A stretch of DNA of 57,420 nucleotides from Oscillatoria salina IIICB1 (GCF_020144665.1 NZ_JAAHBQ010000040.1:1-57420), one strand, 5' to 3'; positions 34,752 to 45,548 are shown, numbered from the stretch's first letter. Notes: generated by a model from the sequence alone, not told the origin. Numbers and translations are program-made.

Positions 34752-37700
34752 TTAAACTCCTGCAACTAAATTACTGCGATCGCGACTAATAGGAATTTCG
34801 ATCGCAAACTCTGTACCATAAAACGAAGAAGTTTCACAACGTAGTTCACCTTGATGTCGTTCGACAATAATTTGATAGCTAATCGCTAATCCTAACCCAG
34901 TTCCTTTACCTACCGCTTTAGTCGTAAAAAAGGGATCGAAAATTTTTGAACGTACCTCCTCTGTCATACCATAACCTGTATCCGCAATGCGAATTACCAC
35001 TCGTTCCTCTCCAATTAGTTCAGTGCGAATGCGAATACAACGCAAAGGGCAAAAACTCAAAGGTAAAAGGCAAAAAATCTTTTGAGAAGACTTAATACTG
35101 GAAACTGTATTATCTTCTAAAGCATCAATGGCATTAGTTAAAATATGGAGAAAGACTTGATTAAGTTGACCAGGGGAACATTCCACAAAAGGTAAATCGC
35201 CATATTCTTTAATGACTCTAATTCCCGGTCGCTCTGGTTGAGGTTTTAAACGATTCTTTAAAATTAGTAAAGCACTATCAATTCCTTGATGAATATCTAC
35301 CTGTTTCATCTCTGATTCATCAACACGCGAGAAGGTTCGTAAAGATAAAACGATACTGCGAATGCGTTCGCTTCCTTCTCTCATTGAAGAAATTACTTTG
35401 GGCAAATCTTCAGCAATAAACTGGAAATCAATATTTTCTAATTTGGCTTGAATTTCTTTCGGTGTTTCCCGATAATGTTGCTGGTAAAGTTCTATTAGAT
35501 TGAGTAAATCTTGAATGTACTCTCTAGCATAACTAAGATTGCCATAAATAAAGCTAACTGGGTTATTAATTTCGTGGGCAATTCCCGCAACTAACTGCCC
35601 TAAAGAAGCCATTTTTTCGCTGTGAACTAATTGAGATTGAGTACGTCGCAGTTCTCGTAAAGTTTGCTGTAATGCTTCTACTGTTCGTTGATGATGGACA
35701 ATTTCTTCTTGTAAAGAAGCGGTGCGTTGTTGAACTCTATTTTCTAATTCTTCATTAAGTTTTTGCAGTCTTTCTTCTGCTTGTTTGCGTTCACTAATAT
35801 CGTAAAAAACTCCCAAGAAAGCTTTTTCTTGATTAAAGATAATTGGCTGCCAAGAGACTAGCGCCCAGAATATTTGTTGGTTAGCTTTTTTGAGACGAAC
35901 TTCCCAATTTTTAATGCTTCCAGTTTCTTGAAAAATTTTTAACATTCGCTGGGGTTCGCTGCGATCGCTATAAAATTCTACAGCATTTTTACCGATGACA
36001 TTTCCTGATTCAGCAAATTCAAATTTGGCAGCTAAATAAGAGTTAGCATAGAGAATTAAATTGTCTTCTAAACGGGTGATTACTAGGGCGACGGGAATGG
36101 TCTCTAAAATTAATAATAATTGGTCTTCGCTGCGGCGCAATGATTCTTCAACTATTTCTAATTCAGCAATTTTTTTCGCCAATTCTTCCGTACGAATTTC
36201 TACGTTTTTTTCCAGATTTTGATTAATATTTTGGATTTGCTGAAACTCAGCTTTGAGAGTATCTGCTACGATCTGAAAGTTATCTACTAAAGAGCTAATT
36301 TCACTTACTGAAGTTTTTGGTAAAGAAATTGCTGTTTCGGAATTTAGTTTAGTGGGTAAATTGGTTGTTGCTACTGCTAATCTAGATAAAGGATTAATTA
36401 ACCAACGACCAAACCAGGCTGATAGAACTATACAAATAAAGGCGATCGCTAAAATTAAGGCTAGCTTAGTACAGTATTGTTGTTGGATAATTTCGATCTC
36501 AGATTTTGCTGGGGTGGCTACTATTAATTGCCAAGGTATTTGGGGATCTAATTCTCTTTTTTGCAGATAATAAGAGCTTGCCCATTTTATCATTGTGGGT
36601 AAGTTTTCTTTCGCTGGTAGCCATTGTTTAGTTTGTTCATCAATCGGTTTTAACCAGCCGTTTTCAAAGTCAATGAATTCCGATTTTGTCAAGTTGCTGA
36701 AGATGATTTTGTTGCTTTGGTTAATTAAGTATATTTGGACATCGGTTAACAACCTGGTTTCTTCAATGATTAAATTTATTTTGGCAGCCGCTAAATTTTC
36801 CAGTTGACATTTTTGTTTCTCAAAAGTATAATTAAGTAAAGATAAATCATTAATTTGAGAGTTTAAATTGGGCTTGACTGGTGAGCAATCACGAACAAAA
36901 TCTAATTCAGAATTAGACAAACTGCTCGCTCGCTCGACCAAAGATAAACCACTGAAATCAGTAAGAAAATTCGCTAATATTTTCGCAGTAAAGTTGCCAG
37001 CTTCGCGCTCAAAATTAACTTGTTCGGTTGCTCGATCTAAAATTTGCTCGGATAATTCATACCAATGTTTGATTTGAGTAGCTACAACAGTGGAATCAGT
37101 TGTCAATTTTTGCTGAAGATTATTTTCCATTTGTTGTAAAGTGGTATGACTATCAAAAACAGCGAACGCTAGGGCTGGGAGAAAAGCAAAAGTAATTAAG
37201 AAATGAAAGAAAATTTGCTGCATGGAAAAGATTTCTTCTTTTTTTTCTGTCTCCAGCCAGCTAAATAAGTGAGGAAAATAGGTAAATAATAAACTAGCAA
37301 TTAAGGCGTTAAAAATGCCATTAACTGGCTGTTTGTAAACAATCAGCAAAGCAGGAATAGTTTCCATTTGCATAATGCCCAGATAAAATAGTAAAATTAA
37401 GGGCATCCCGACAAAAAGCCAATAGATTCCATCCAGCAAAACTAAATTATTTCTCAAGTAAGCAAAACGACTGTTTATTTGTATTTGCCAAACTAAGCCA
37501 ACACAAACAGTTTCCCCAAGGAAAATAATTAAAGCATAGGGATGACCCCAGAGAAAAATAGTCTGTAAATTAACGATCGCGCTAGCCGCAATCCCCCAAC
37601 CAATACCATACAGATAAACGACTAACCAGACAAAAATATTCCCAAACAGAAAATCTACACCAAAAAATAAGGCTAAATGAAGGTAGTTAGCGCAATACCC

Positions 37701-37757
37701 TGCTAAAATCAGTAAGGCAAGTACGCCCCACCTGCTGAAAAGGCGAAACATTAACAC
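34752..37757 (-). CDS. Membrane sensor histidine kinase with PAS domain
   Basis: A 1001-residue protein. Residues ~8-170 contain several membrane segments resembling a MASE-type sensor ([37 protein letters not shown]). A further segment near 190-205 leads to an extracytoplasmic Cache-like region (~205-430), then a membrane helix ([17 protein letters not shown]) and a HAMP-like piece. A coiled coil and PAS domain follow ([37 protein letters not shown]). HisKA is at GIAHEINNP, His ~727. The HATPase has ADTGYGM and [14 protein letters not shown]. An unusual ~20-residue hydrophobic insert lies between its N box and G1 box. It was co-transcribed with the DUF3598 gene. Confidence 0.9.
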   Translation of the reverse strand: MLMFRLFSRWGVLALLILAGYCANYLHLALFFGVDFLFGNIFVWLVVYLYGIGWGIAASAIVNLQTIFLWGHPYALIIFLGETVCVGLVWQIQINSRFAYLRNNLVLLDGIYWLFVGMPLILLFYLGIMQMETIPALLIVYKQPVNGIFNALIASLLFTYFPHLFSWLETEKKEEIFSMQQIFFHFLITFAFLPALAFAVFDSHTTLQQMENNLQQKLTTDSTVVATQIKHWYELSEQILDRATEQVNFEREAGNFTAKILANFLTDFSGLSLVERASSLSNSELDFVRDCSPVKPNLNSQINDLSLLNYTFEKQKCQLENLAAAKINLIIEETRLLTDVQIYLINQSNKIIFSNLTKSEFIDFENGWLKPIDEQTKQWLPAKENLPTMIKWASSYYLQKRELDPQIPWQLIVATPAKSEIEIIQQQYCTKLALILAIAFICIVLSAWFGRWLINPLSRLAVATTNLPTKLNSETAISLPKTSVSEISSLVDNFQIVADTLKAEFQQIQNINQNLEKNVEIRTEELAKKIAELEIVEESLRRSEDQLLLILETIPVALVITRLEDNLILYANSYLAAKFEFAESGNVIGKNAVEFYSDRSEPQRMLKIFQETGSIKNWEVRLKKANQQIFWALVSWQPIIFNQEKAFLGVFYDISERKQAEERLQKLNEELENRVQQRTASLQEEIVHHQRTVEALQQTLRELRRTQSQLVHSEKMASLGQLVAGIAHEINNPVSFIYGNLSYAREYIQDLLNLIELYQQHYRETPKEIQAKLENIDFQFIAEDLPKVISSMREGSERIRSIVLSLRTFSRVDESEMKQVDIHQGIDSALLILKNRLKPQPERPGIRVIKEYGDLPFVECSPGQLNQVFLHILTNAIDALEDNTVSSIKSSQKIFCLLPLSFCPLRCIRIRTELIGEERVVIRIADTGYGMTEEVRSKIFDPFFTTKAVGKGTGLGLAISYQIIVERHQGELRCETSSFYGTEFAIEIPISRDRSNLVAGV

Positions 37758-38209
37758 TTGTGATTATTTTTTCTCGATTTGATAATGGTAAACTTGCTAG
37801 AAAGCATTTATATTTATTTAATGATTGTAATCCGTTCTGAGTAAAAATGACTCGGAAAGTTAAATATTTTTGATCTAAAACAAGATAGAGCGAGGATTGA
37901 GATCAAATAACAACTGTCAAAGAACGGATAACCGAACAGGAAAACTTGACTACAGACAGAAAAAAAAGAAATATTAAGCAAGTTTATCTGGAAGTAAAGC
38001 CGAGAGGAGGATGAGAAAACTAAACGAGCGCGATCGCCACCAGTAAAATAAGCAAAAAATCTCGAAAAACCGAAGGCAACTTCTTCCCCAAGGAAGATAA
38101 ACTGAGTAAAAAAGACCATTAAAAGTAATTTGGCGGTATCCCTCCTCAGACGAACAGAAAAGAACTGTTAAAATTAAAGACAAGAAAGTAGCTGTAGCTT
38201 GCCCGAAAT
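37758..38209. other. Divergent intergenic region between sensor kinase and def
   Basis: About 450 AT-rich bases. The small open frames here have no ribosome binding site and no protein-like composition, so I see no gene. It must hold the promoters of both the kinase and def. I see no convincing hairpin. Confidence 0.4.
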
Positions 38210-38773
38210 ATGACTTCTGTAATCACTGTAGAAAAGAAAAAGTTAGCAAAACCACCTTTAGAAATTCATTATCTCGGCGATCGCGTCCTGCGTCAGCCAG
38301 CAAAACGCATCTCGAAGGTAGACCAAAACATTCGCGATCTGGTCAAAGAGATGCTGCAAACAATGTATAGTGCAGATGGGATCGGTTTAGCTGCACCTCA
38401 AGTAGCAGTCAACAAACAACTAATTGTCATTGACTGCGAACCAGATAACTCAGTTAACCCACCCCTAGTCCTGATTAACCCGAAAATCACCAAATACAGC
38501 CGTGACTTGTGTAGCGCACCAGAAGGCTGTCTGAGCATTCCTAACGTTTATATTGATGTTACTCGTCCCGAAGCGATCGAAGTAAGCTTCAAAGACGAAC
38601 AAGGACGACCTCGGAAATTAAAAGCCAATGCCCTATTATCGCGCGCCATCCAACACGAAATGGATCACCTCAATGGCGTTTTGTTCGTAGATCGAGTAGA
38701 AAATAGTTTAGTCTTAACTGAAGAACTGACCAAACATGGCTTTTCAGTTCAAGCAGTTCAACCAGTAGCTTGA
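38210..38773 (+). CDS. def: Peptide deformylase
   Basis: A 187-residue metalloenzyme that removes the formyl group from the N-terminal methionine of new proteins. All three motifs are present: GIGLAAPQ at 57-64, EGCLS at 105-109 (metal ligand Cys107) and HEMDH at 149-153 (ligands His149, His153; catalytic Glu150). The length is typical. It is followed 21 bases later by a small membrane protein gene on the same strand. Confidence 0.97.
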   Translation: MTSVITVEKKKLAKPPLEIHYLGDRVLRQPAKRISKVDQNIRDLVKEMLQTMYSADGIGLAAPQVAVNKQLIVIDCEPDNSVNPPLVLINPKITKYSRDLCSAPEGCLSIPNVYIDVTRPEAIEVSFKDEQGRPRKLKANALLSRAIQHEMDHLNGVLFVDRVENSLVLTEELTKHGFSVQAVQPVA

Positions 38774-38794
38774 GATAGGGAAGGAGCAATCACG

Positions 38795-38995
38795 ATGATG
38801 ACACCCAAAAGTGGTGTATTTTTATTAGGGTCTTGTATAGCAGCGATCGCGGCTGTCGGTTCAATTTTTGAACTTGCTTCGGGAACCCCAGACTTAGGTA
38901 ACTCTACCACCGCGATCGTACTTATTGCCAGCGTTCCCCTGACCATATTTTTCTTTTGGATCGCTGTCCAAGATTCTCGAGCTAATTTGAAATAA
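38795..38995 (+). CDS. Small membrane protein, two predicted spans
   Basis: A 66-residue protein with a good GGAAGGAG ribosome binding site before ATGATG. Two hydrophobic segments, ~8-28 (VFLLGSCIAAIAAVGSIFEL) and ~39-57 (AIVLIASVPLTIFFFWIAV), are joined by a short polar loop (ASGTPDLGNST). Its place just after def suggests one transcript. I recognise it only as a conserved cyanobacterial type of unknown function. Confidence 0.75.
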   Translation: MMTPKSGVFLLGSCIAAIAAVGSIFELASGTPDLGNSTTAIVLIASVPLTIFFFWIAVQDSRANLK

Positions 38996-39068
38996 TTTGC
39001 TAGATCGCAGATGAGAGGTAAAAGGTTAGAGGTTAAGATTCAAAATAATAACTAACCACAAATAACCA

Positions 39069-40385
39069 ATGAGCGGTTTGCTACGACAGTTACCAAGCGG
39101 CGGAAAATCAGGAGCGCAGCTTCCCCTATATACTCTTTCGGAAACTCAAGAAGTAACGATTGGGCGCGATCCTCGCTGCCAAATAGCTCTCGATGCCAAT
39201 CTGTATAAAGGGGTTTCTCGCCGCCATCTAGCAATTAACCAACAAGCTGAGGGAATTTGGCAAATTTGCGATTTAGGCAGTGCTAACGGCACTTATCTCA
39301 ACGGAGAACGGCTTTATGGATGCCAAAACTTGTCCTCGGGCGATCGCATTCAACTTGCAGGAGACGGTCCAGTTTTTGTGTTTGAGCTACAAACAAATCC
39401 CTCAACAGCGCAAACTGCCGCAATTCAATCCTCTGCTTACCCTCCTGCACGTCAACCAGACTCGGTAACATTTACTCAACTCTTCCCAATTATTTCTACA
39501 GGACGGGATTTAACCAAAAAAGCTTTTTTAGTACCAGCTATCTTCACAGTGGTATTCGTCGTCTTGATGTTTGCCTTTGTGGGAAATCCGGATGTTTTCA
39601 ACTTTTTACTAGCAGCCTACATTAGCGGGGCTGCTTATTTTTATATCTATCAATTATGCGGTAAACACAAGCCTTGGTGGGTTCTCATCGCTTCCGCCAT
39701 TGGGACAATTGCCATCTTGCTCAGTCCCCTGCTAATTTTATTCATCGTCGTCTTTCGAGAAATTTTACCAGGGAATTTGCCCGCCGAAGGAGAACCTGTA
39801 TCTTTTGCAGTGTTACTAATAAGGATGTTTTTTGGCGCTGGATTAATGGAAGAATTACTCAAAGCTTTACCCATCCTCGCCGCCTTTTTCTTGGGCAAAA
39901 TAGGTGGTTCTCGCTGGCAACAGCGTATCGGCGTTAACGAACCTCTTGATGGTATTCTCCTAGGAACAGCTTCCGCCGTAGGTTTCACCTTACTCGAAAC
40001 TTTAGGTCAGTACGTTCCCGGCATTATTAACCAAGTGACTTTGCAAGCCGGAGAAGGTTTAGGCGAACTAGTGGGAATCCATTTACTAATTCCCCGAATT
40101 TTGGGTTCAGTCGCCGGACACATGGCATATAGCGGCTATCTCGGCTATTTCATCGGATTATGCGCTCTCAAACCTCGAAAAAGCTGGCAAATTTTGTCAG
40201 TTGGTTATTTAAGTGCTTCACTTTTGCACGCTTTATGGAATGCTTCTGGTTATTATAGCAATTTACTTTTAGCTTTAGTCGGGGTGGTTTCTTATGCCTT
40301 TTTAGCCGCAGCAATTCTTAAAGCCAGAGCAATTTCTCCAACGCGATCGCAAAACTTTGCTACTCGTTTATCTAATCGTCCTTAA
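39069..40385 (+). CDS. FHA domain fused to PrsW-family membrane protease
   Basis: A 438-residue protein. Residues ~15-105 form an FHA phosphothreonine-binding domain (VTIGRDPRCQIAL, GVSRRHLAI, DLGSANGTYLNG). From ~150 on there are about seven or eight membrane segments with the PrsW/CAAX-like metal site: GAGLMEELLKALPIL (two Glu), GTASAVGFTLLETLGQY (Glu) and LLHALWNASGYYSN (His). PrsW cuts membrane anti-sigma factors in Bacillus. Here the FHA domain could bring in phosphorylated substrates. Next to FHA-CHAT and PP2C genes, it fits a Ser/Thr phospho-signalling cluster. Confidence 0.88.
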   Translation: MSGLLRQLPSGGKSGAQLPLYTLSETQEVTIGRDPRCQIALDANLYKGVSRRHLAINQQAEGIWQICDLGSANGTYLNGERLYGCQNLSSGDRIQLAGDGPVFVFELQTNPSTAQTAAIQSSAYPPARQPDSVTFTQLFPIISTGRDLTKKAFLVPAIFTVVFVVLMFAFVGNPDVFNFLLAAYISGAAYFYIYQLCGKHKPWWVLIASAIGTIAILLSPLLILFIVVFREILPGNLPAEGEPVSFAVLLIRMFFGAGLMEELLKALPILAAFFLGKIGGSRWQQRIGVNEPLDGILLGTASAVGFTLLETLGQYVPGIINQVTLQAGEGLGELVGIHLLIPRILGSVAGHMAYSGYLGYFIGLCALKPRKSWQILSVGYLSASLLHALWNASGYYSNLLLALVGVVSYAFLAAAILKARAISPTRSQNFATRLSNRP

Positions 40386-40599
40386 ATGAAGTTTTCCTGG
40401 AACGTCGAGGCGAATAAATTTGATTTCAAAGAAGAGAAGACTCAAATAAATCATTGGGGCGATGCAACTAAAAACCAGAAAAAAGAATCGAGCGAATAAA
40501 TTGCACCACCCTATTTAGCCATAAAGGTTCAGATAAGGGAATCTTAACGAAGCAAACCGACAAAATCTCCATAACTTGCCACAATTTTCACAATCAGAA

Positions 40600-41190
40600 T
40601 TATTCTTGGAGTTGAAGCAAAGCATAATTAGCGATCGCCATTGCATATCTGGCTTGTTCCACAGGAGATAGTTGCTCCCAAGCATCAATTTCTTCGTTAA
40701 CAATCGCCGCTTCCGAATGATTCTTTCCTCGCATTGCATAAGCTAAAGGACGAGCAAATACTTCTAAATCTTCTTCAGCCCAACAAGACAAAACAGGTTT
40801 GACTGATTGCACTAATTTATCCAAGTGAGAGAGATTAGTCGTCACCACTTGAGTTGCACCAGTAGCGATCGCCCTCAGCAACTCAGCCGGGACAAACTTG
40901 CCAAATCTTTCGCTCAACAAGCCTTCAAGTCCCTTACTAGGTACAGATTCCCAACACCGATCTAACAAAGAAAAGAAATTTTCACTTCTTTGGGGAACAT
41001 CTTCGCTATCTAACCAGTCATCAATACCAGAATCTATTGATAAAGCCGCGAAATAAGCTTCCGCCTCTGGCTTAGCGGGATTCCAAGGATAAACGGTATC
41101 TTCCTCTAAAATAAGCTCTAACAATTCTTGTTGAATTCTACCCCAGCGCTGGTCATAATTTTGCTCGTCGTAATTTGGTTGGTTTTGCAT
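40600..41190 (-). CDS. Soluble protein of unknown function in the signalling cluster
   Basis: 196 residues from the ATG at 41190, which has an AAGGAG ribosome binding site ten bases upstream; the frame opens 14 codons earlier. It is acidic, helical and without a signal peptide or membrane span. It contains DDWLDSEDVPQRSENFFSLL, LSERFGKFVPAELLRAIATG, VKPVLSCWAEEDLEVFARPL and AYAMRG. I do not recognise the family. It lies 157 bases downstream of the CHAT-FHA gene on the same strand and may act with it. Confidence 0.7.
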   Translation of the reverse strand: MQNQPNYDEQNYDQRWGRIQQELLELILEEDTVYPWNPAKPEAEAYFAALSIDSGIDDWLDSEDVPQRSENFFSLLDRCWESVPSKGLEGLLSERFGKFVPAELLRAIATGATQVVTTNLSHLDKLVQSVKPVLSCWAEEDLEVFARPLAYAMRGKNHSEAAIVNEEIDAWEQLSPVEQARYAMAIANYALLQLQE

Positions 41191-41347
41191 TTTCTTGGAC
41201 TCCTTTGTATCTTGCCCTACAGAACTCGGCATGAGTAGCTACACTAGCGCGCTCTCCAGTTCCGAAGAAAAAAGATAATTTTCTGATGAAAATCTATTTA
41301 ATAGCTATTAGCAACTCACTTACCAACAATTAATTTGCTATCAGCAT

Positions 41348-42976
41348 TTACTCAATGATAAACTCAAGAGTTTGACCGTAAGCACTACCAAACTTTAACT
41401 TAACTCCAGAATATAATGGCACTTCCTGATGGTGGATTTTCTGCCATCCCTGAGAACTAGAAATCAAAGTACCGTAGCGCGAAAAATCCCGTAAAAAATA
41501 AGCAGGTTGGGAATCAGGTCCCGATAAAGTATCGCGGCTAATAATTTCAGCGTGTTTTTGGCTAACCCAACGTTCTTGAATCACCAAATCATTTTCCGGA
41601 CGGCGACCAACTCGCATTAATCCGCCCCGAATATACCAAACCTTATCATTCTCATCGAGAGAGCGAACCAAAGCCACTGGAACCGGAATCTCCTGAAGAG
41701 AAGGCAACATCGCCGGGAGTTCGGTAATTCCTTCATCTAAAGGTTTAATCAGTTCGCCATCAAACTCTGGGTGCATATAAAGAATCGGCAAAGTCCAAGC
41801 AGGCTGATTAAACTTATAAAGAGTTAATAACTGTTGTCTGGCGAGAGTTACCGCCATATCAATCGACATTCTTTGCGAGAGAGCTTCCGTAAGAGTTTCA
41901 ATAAAACTAAGCGCCTCGCGATCGGCAATTTCCTCACGCATTCCCAAAACTGCTGGTACGCCATGATGAATCAACACTTCCGCTAAAGAACTACGTTTAA
42001 TCGCGTGTTGACCTTGGCGATCGGGTCCTGCACCCCAACAAGCATTAAATACAGCTAAAGTTACCTGAGTCCGGACAAGAACTTGAGCTAATTCTGTACC
42101 GTTAATTGTTGCGTCAGGACGTAAAAATAACAAACCACCGTCAGGCGCAGTTATCCCATGACCCGAATAAAACAAAATATTGTAATTATTAAATTCGAGA
42201 GCATCAATTAGTTCGGCTGGAGTAGGTTGCACTAAAGTATCTACTCTTACGGGAACGCTATAAGCAAACTCATTCGTCCCAAAGAGATTATCTCCTTTAC
42301 TGCGTTCGATAACTTTCACTAAAGCCGCAGCTTCTTTTTGTAGTTCGAGATAGCTTCGAGGCAAGTTACTCATGGAAGCTGACATTCCTGCTTCCTCTAA
42401 ATTATTTCCCAGCACCAATAAAATATTTAAAACTTCCTGAGAATGGGGGGGTAAAAAAGGGTCAACATCGCTGGTAGTACGACTAAAGAGAATTTGCTGA
42501 TTAAGAGAAATCGCTTGTTTCCCTGCCTCTGGCTGCATAATCTCCCAAGGTAAAGGAATTAAATTCGGATCGCGAATTTCCAGGCGCAAGCGTAGCGGTT
42601 TATTTTGTCCGATCGCGATTCCTTGACTTTGAGCGAGACTACTGCGAATTGGTTCTTCAAACAACCACTGCCAAAGATTTATACCCAAATCCTGCATCAA
42701 TCTGCCGCCATATCCTCCAGGCGCACCAGCAAAGCTACCATCTAGAGGAATCGATTGAGTTGGATGATTGGCAAAGGGTACGTGAGGTAACTCTCGTAAA
42801 GAAAACATTTCTTGCCAACGCAGCCACTTCTGGGTCAAACTTGACGACCAAATACAGTCATGATGAACGTAGCCCCCTGGTAAAGGAGCTTGTAAAACCC
42901 AGATTGCAAAATTTTCTTGACCTGTCCTCAGACGCGCGATCGCTATACTGAGGCAGGGGTTAGCGGCTACAGACAT
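41348..42976 (-). CDS. CHAT-domain caspase-like protease with C-terminal FHA domain
   Basis: A 542-residue protein. An N-terminal region (~1-180) is followed by a CHAT peptidase domain with the dyad His273 (LFYSGHGITAP) and Cys313 (AVFNACWGAG), then HGVPAVLGMREEI and AVTLARQQLL. The FHA domain at ~440-540 has MRVGRRPENDLVI, WVSQKHAEI and RDFSRYGTL. CHAT proteins are caspase relatives linked to bacterial cell death and to gasdermin or TPR-CHAT defence. The fusion with FHA suggests control by Thr phosphorylation. The PP2C phosphatase gene is directly upstream (202 bases). Confidence 0.9.
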   Translation of the reverse strand: MSVAANPCLSIAIARLRTGQENFAIWVLQAPLPGGYVHHDCIWSSSLTQKWLRWQEMFSLRELPHVPFANHPTQSIPLDGSFAGAPGGYGGRLMQDLGINLWQWLFEEPIRSSLAQSQGIAIGQNKPLRLRLEIRDPNLIPLPWEIMQPEAGKQAISLNQQILFSRTTSDVDPFLPPHSQEVLNILLVLGNNLEEAGMSASMSNLPRSYLELQKEAAALVKVIERSKGDNLFGTNEFAYSVPVRVDTLVQPTPAELIDALEFNNYNILFYSGHGITAPDGGLLFLRPDATINGTELAQVLVRTQVTLAVFNACWGAGPDRQGQHAIKRSSLAEVLIHHGVPAVLGMREEIADREALSFIETLTEALSQRMSIDMAVTLARQQLLTLYKFNQPAWTLPILYMHPEFDGELIKPLDEGITELPAMLPSLQEIPVPVALVRSLDENDKVWYIRGGLMRVGRRPENDLVIQERWVSQKHAEIISRDTLSGPDSQPAYFLRDFSRYGTLISSSQGWQKIHHQEVPLYSGVKLKFGSAYGQTLEFIIE

Positions 42977-43178
42977 TCCATGCCCCTAGTTCGTATACAA
43001 GTCAATTATTCAATATTAGAGACGTAGATACATATCCCGGTTGTTACTTCTTGGCTATTTTATCCTCAACTAACCAGATTAGCTGGAAAAATCACTTGAA
43101 CCTCTACTCACTGTCCTCTAAATTATCGCTTCTGTTTTCGGGATCTTGCTTCTGTACTTAAATCTTCTTGAAGTTTGG

Positions 43179-45548
43179 TTACTCATCAGTACGTTTGTCA
43201 ACAACGCTTTGCGGACGACAATCGCCTACTGTATCTGTATTAGAAAAGCGTTTTGCTCGCGCGATCGCCTGATTATTCGCCTCAATCCATCCGGTAGTTC
43301 CTGCGGAAATCTCGGTTTTTGTTCCGGGATTTGTTGTGGTTGTGGAATCAGGAGAGGGTACGCCCGCTTTGGGCTGTTTCTCCAGATTTAGGTTATTTTC
43401 TGCTGGCTGTGAGGAAGTTACTTCTGGATTGTTTTCACCAAACTGACAAACTTTTAACTGCACTTGCTCGGATCTTTTTTCGACAACTTCTAGGATACTT
43501 TGCTCTGGTACTTGAATAATTGTCGAAGCTGAATTGTTAGGAGTTGCTTGGGGATTTGGTACGAGTGCGATCGCTTCTTGAATTTGAATTCGCAAACCCA
43601 CTTTTAACTCGCGCGCAGAGGTGGGAGTTTCTGCTGCTGATGGTTCGCTTGAGGTTATTTCCGGTTCTTCTGCTTCACTCGAAGAGCTTATTTCCGGTTC
43701 AGAAGAAGACTCTCGAGGATTCAAACTAGGAACATTACCGATCGCCGTCCGAAACGCCAATGGGTTGATGAAAAACCACACTACTGCACCAGACCCCAAT
43801 AACAATAATAAAATTAAAGGTAGTAAGAAGAATCGTCTCTTAGCTGGTTGGCTATCCTGTAAAGTTGTCTTTTGGTTTGAGTTACCCTCAACCTTTCTAG
43901 TTTGTAGGAAAGTAGATTTAGGGATAGAAGAAGAGATCCGATCGCGATAAGTAAGAGTAGTTTTTTGACTACTTCCTGGCTCTTGTACCTGACAGTGAAC
44001 CAGCGCTACAGTAACATTATCGTGACCATTTCTTTGATTAGCAATTTTGATTAAATTTTGACCTACTTCAGCAACATCAGTTTCTCCTTCGAGAATAGGC
44101 AGAATTTCTTTTTCCCAGTATTGTTCGACGCGATCGTTATCGCTTAAACCATCAGAACAAAGGAGAAAAACACCATCTTCATCTAAGATAAATCTTTGGA
44201 CAGTGGGGCGCAGATTTGCCGAGGAACTCATACCTAAAGCCTGTACCAACGAACCAGAAGCATGATACTGGATCGCATCGCGGTAAAGAGCATAACCTAA
44301 CCTTACTTCACGAGAAGCAACATCATCGTCAAGAGTAACTTGATAACAACCGTGACGAGATAACCAGTAAACGCGAGAATCTCCTACATGAGTGATATAA
44401 ATTTCGTGAGCATAGGGCAAACTCATTACTAGAGTCGTTCCCATGCGTCGTCGTTCTTGTCGGTGTTCGGAATCGTTACGTTGGCTAATTGCATCGTTAG
44501 CATTACAGATAAAAGTTTCTAATTTTTGCGCAATTTCATCGGGATTATTGGGTAAATTTCCCCAAGTAAGATGATTTTTTACTCCCTCTCGTACCGATCT
44601 AATTGCTAGCTGGGAAGCTATTTCTCCACCTTCATGTCCGCCAATTCCATCGCAAACGAGCGCTAAAGCTTCCTTGTCTTGGAAAGTTTCCACCAAGCGA
44701 TCGGAATCAGGATAACAAGCATCTTCGTTATGGTCGCGAGCAATTCCCCGATCGGTTCGGGTATAAATTTTATAAGATCGCTGTTGTTCTCTTCCGAGCG
44801 CGGCTGCGGCTTCGTCAAGTTTCTTGAGAATTTGTTCTGAGGTGGAGAGCTTATTTTCTTGTATATCTGAGCAAAGTCTGGTGAGATAATTATTGATCTC
44901 GGAGGATGTCTCAGCTACCCATTCAGCCCACAATTGACCTAACTGATTTAATTGGGGAGTTTGAGCGCCATCAAGTTGCAATTCGCGCAACTGTAAGATT
45001 GTTCCTTTAACTCGTAAAAACTCACGATTTAGTAAACTAGAAACTACCCCTTGGTTTTGCAAAGGATTCCACAAGTAAGCCATTTGCCATAACCAGTTGA
45101 TTTGGCGCAAAGAAGAAGCTGCTTGCCACTCTTTGATTAACGCTGGGAATAATTCTCCCTGGGAATAGTTTTGCTCGTTGGGAAGCGTACCGTATTCTAG
45201 TAACCAGGCTGACGAACGACCATTTTGCGTTACTAGTTGTCCGTAAATTTGGGGAACGCGCAACCGATACGGAGAAAGCTTTAAATAAGGAATAATCTCA
45301 TCTGGAACCTCTTCGGGTGCCTGCGGTGGCGATGCTGGTTTCGTATCGAGTACAATTCTGGGGGACTTAAATAAGTAGCGATCGCCGATTGTGGTTCCCG
45401 GTTTGTATATCTCTATTCCTGTACCTACTACCCATAAATGCCGCCTGACTAAGGGGATGCCGCATTTTTGACAGAATTTTTCACTGTCAGGGTTTGGTGT
45501 GAGACAGTGAGGATTAGAGCATTGAATTTTTGCCGCAGTTCGTGACAT
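43179..45548 (-). CDS. Zinc-ribbon PP2C-type Ser/Thr phosphatase with membrane anchor
   Basis: A 789-residue protein. The N-terminus has a zinc ribbon (Cys10, Cys15, Cys26, Cys29: QCSNPHC, FCQKCG). Residues ~265-510 form a PP2C domain with metal motifs GIARDHNEDACY, LVCDGIGGHEGG, THVGDSRVYWL, LLCSDGLSDN and HDNVTVALV. One membrane helix lies near 568-590 (FFLLPLILLLLLGSGAVVWF), followed by a Ser/Glu/Pro-rich outer part with a possible SH3-like end (VGLRIQIQEAIALV, TTGWIEAN). It removes phosphate from Ser/Thr proteins, likely opposing a kinase that feeds the FHA proteins nearby. No kinase gene is in the window. Confidence 0.9.
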   Translation of the reverse strand: MSRTAAKIQCSNPHCLTPNPDSEKFCQKCGIPLVRRHLWVVGTGIEIYKPGTTIGDRYLFKSPRIVLDTKPASPPQAPEEVPDEIIPYLKLSPYRLRVPQIYGQLVTQNGRSSAWLLEYGTLPNEQNYSQGELFPALIKEWQAASSLRQINWLWQMAYLWNPLQNQGVVSSLLNREFLRVKGTILQLRELQLDGAQTPQLNQLGQLWAEWVAETSSEINNYLTRLCSDIQENKLSTSEQILKKLDEAAAALGREQQRSYKIYTRTDRGIARDHNEDACYPDSDRLVETFQDKEALALVCDGIGGHEGGEIASQLAIRSVREGVKNHLTWGNLPNNPDEIAQKLETFICNANDAISQRNDSEHRQERRRMGTTLVMSLPYAHEIYITHVGDSRVYWLSRHGCYQVTLDDDVASREVRLGYALYRDAIQYHASGSLVQALGMSSSANLRPTVQRFILDEDGVFLLCSDGLSDNDRVEQYWEKEILPILEGETDVAEVGQNLIKIANQRNGHDNVTVALVHCQVQEPGSSQKTTLTYRDRISSSIPKSTFLQTRKVEGNSNQKTTLQDSQPAKRRFFLLPLILLLLLGSGAVVWFFINPLAFRTAIGNVPSLNPRESSSEPEISSSSEAEEPEITSSEPSAAETPTSARELKVGLRIQIQEAIALVPNPQATPNNSASTIIQVPEQSILEVVEKRSEQVQLKVCQFGENNPEVTSSQPAENNLNLEKQPKAGVPSPDSTTTTNPGTKTEISAGTTGWIEANNQAIARAKRFSNTDTVGDCRPQSVVDKRTDE

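Noticed and set aside
37814-38183. Minus-strand open frames of 101 and 69 codons upstream of def
   Set aside because: They overlap each other in different frames, have no ribosome binding site and read like random AT-rich translation (many Phe, Ser).
43146-43950. Several plus-strand frames opposite the PP2C C-terminal region
   Set aside because: Antisense shadows of the Ser/Pro/Glu-rich linker; no independent evidence.
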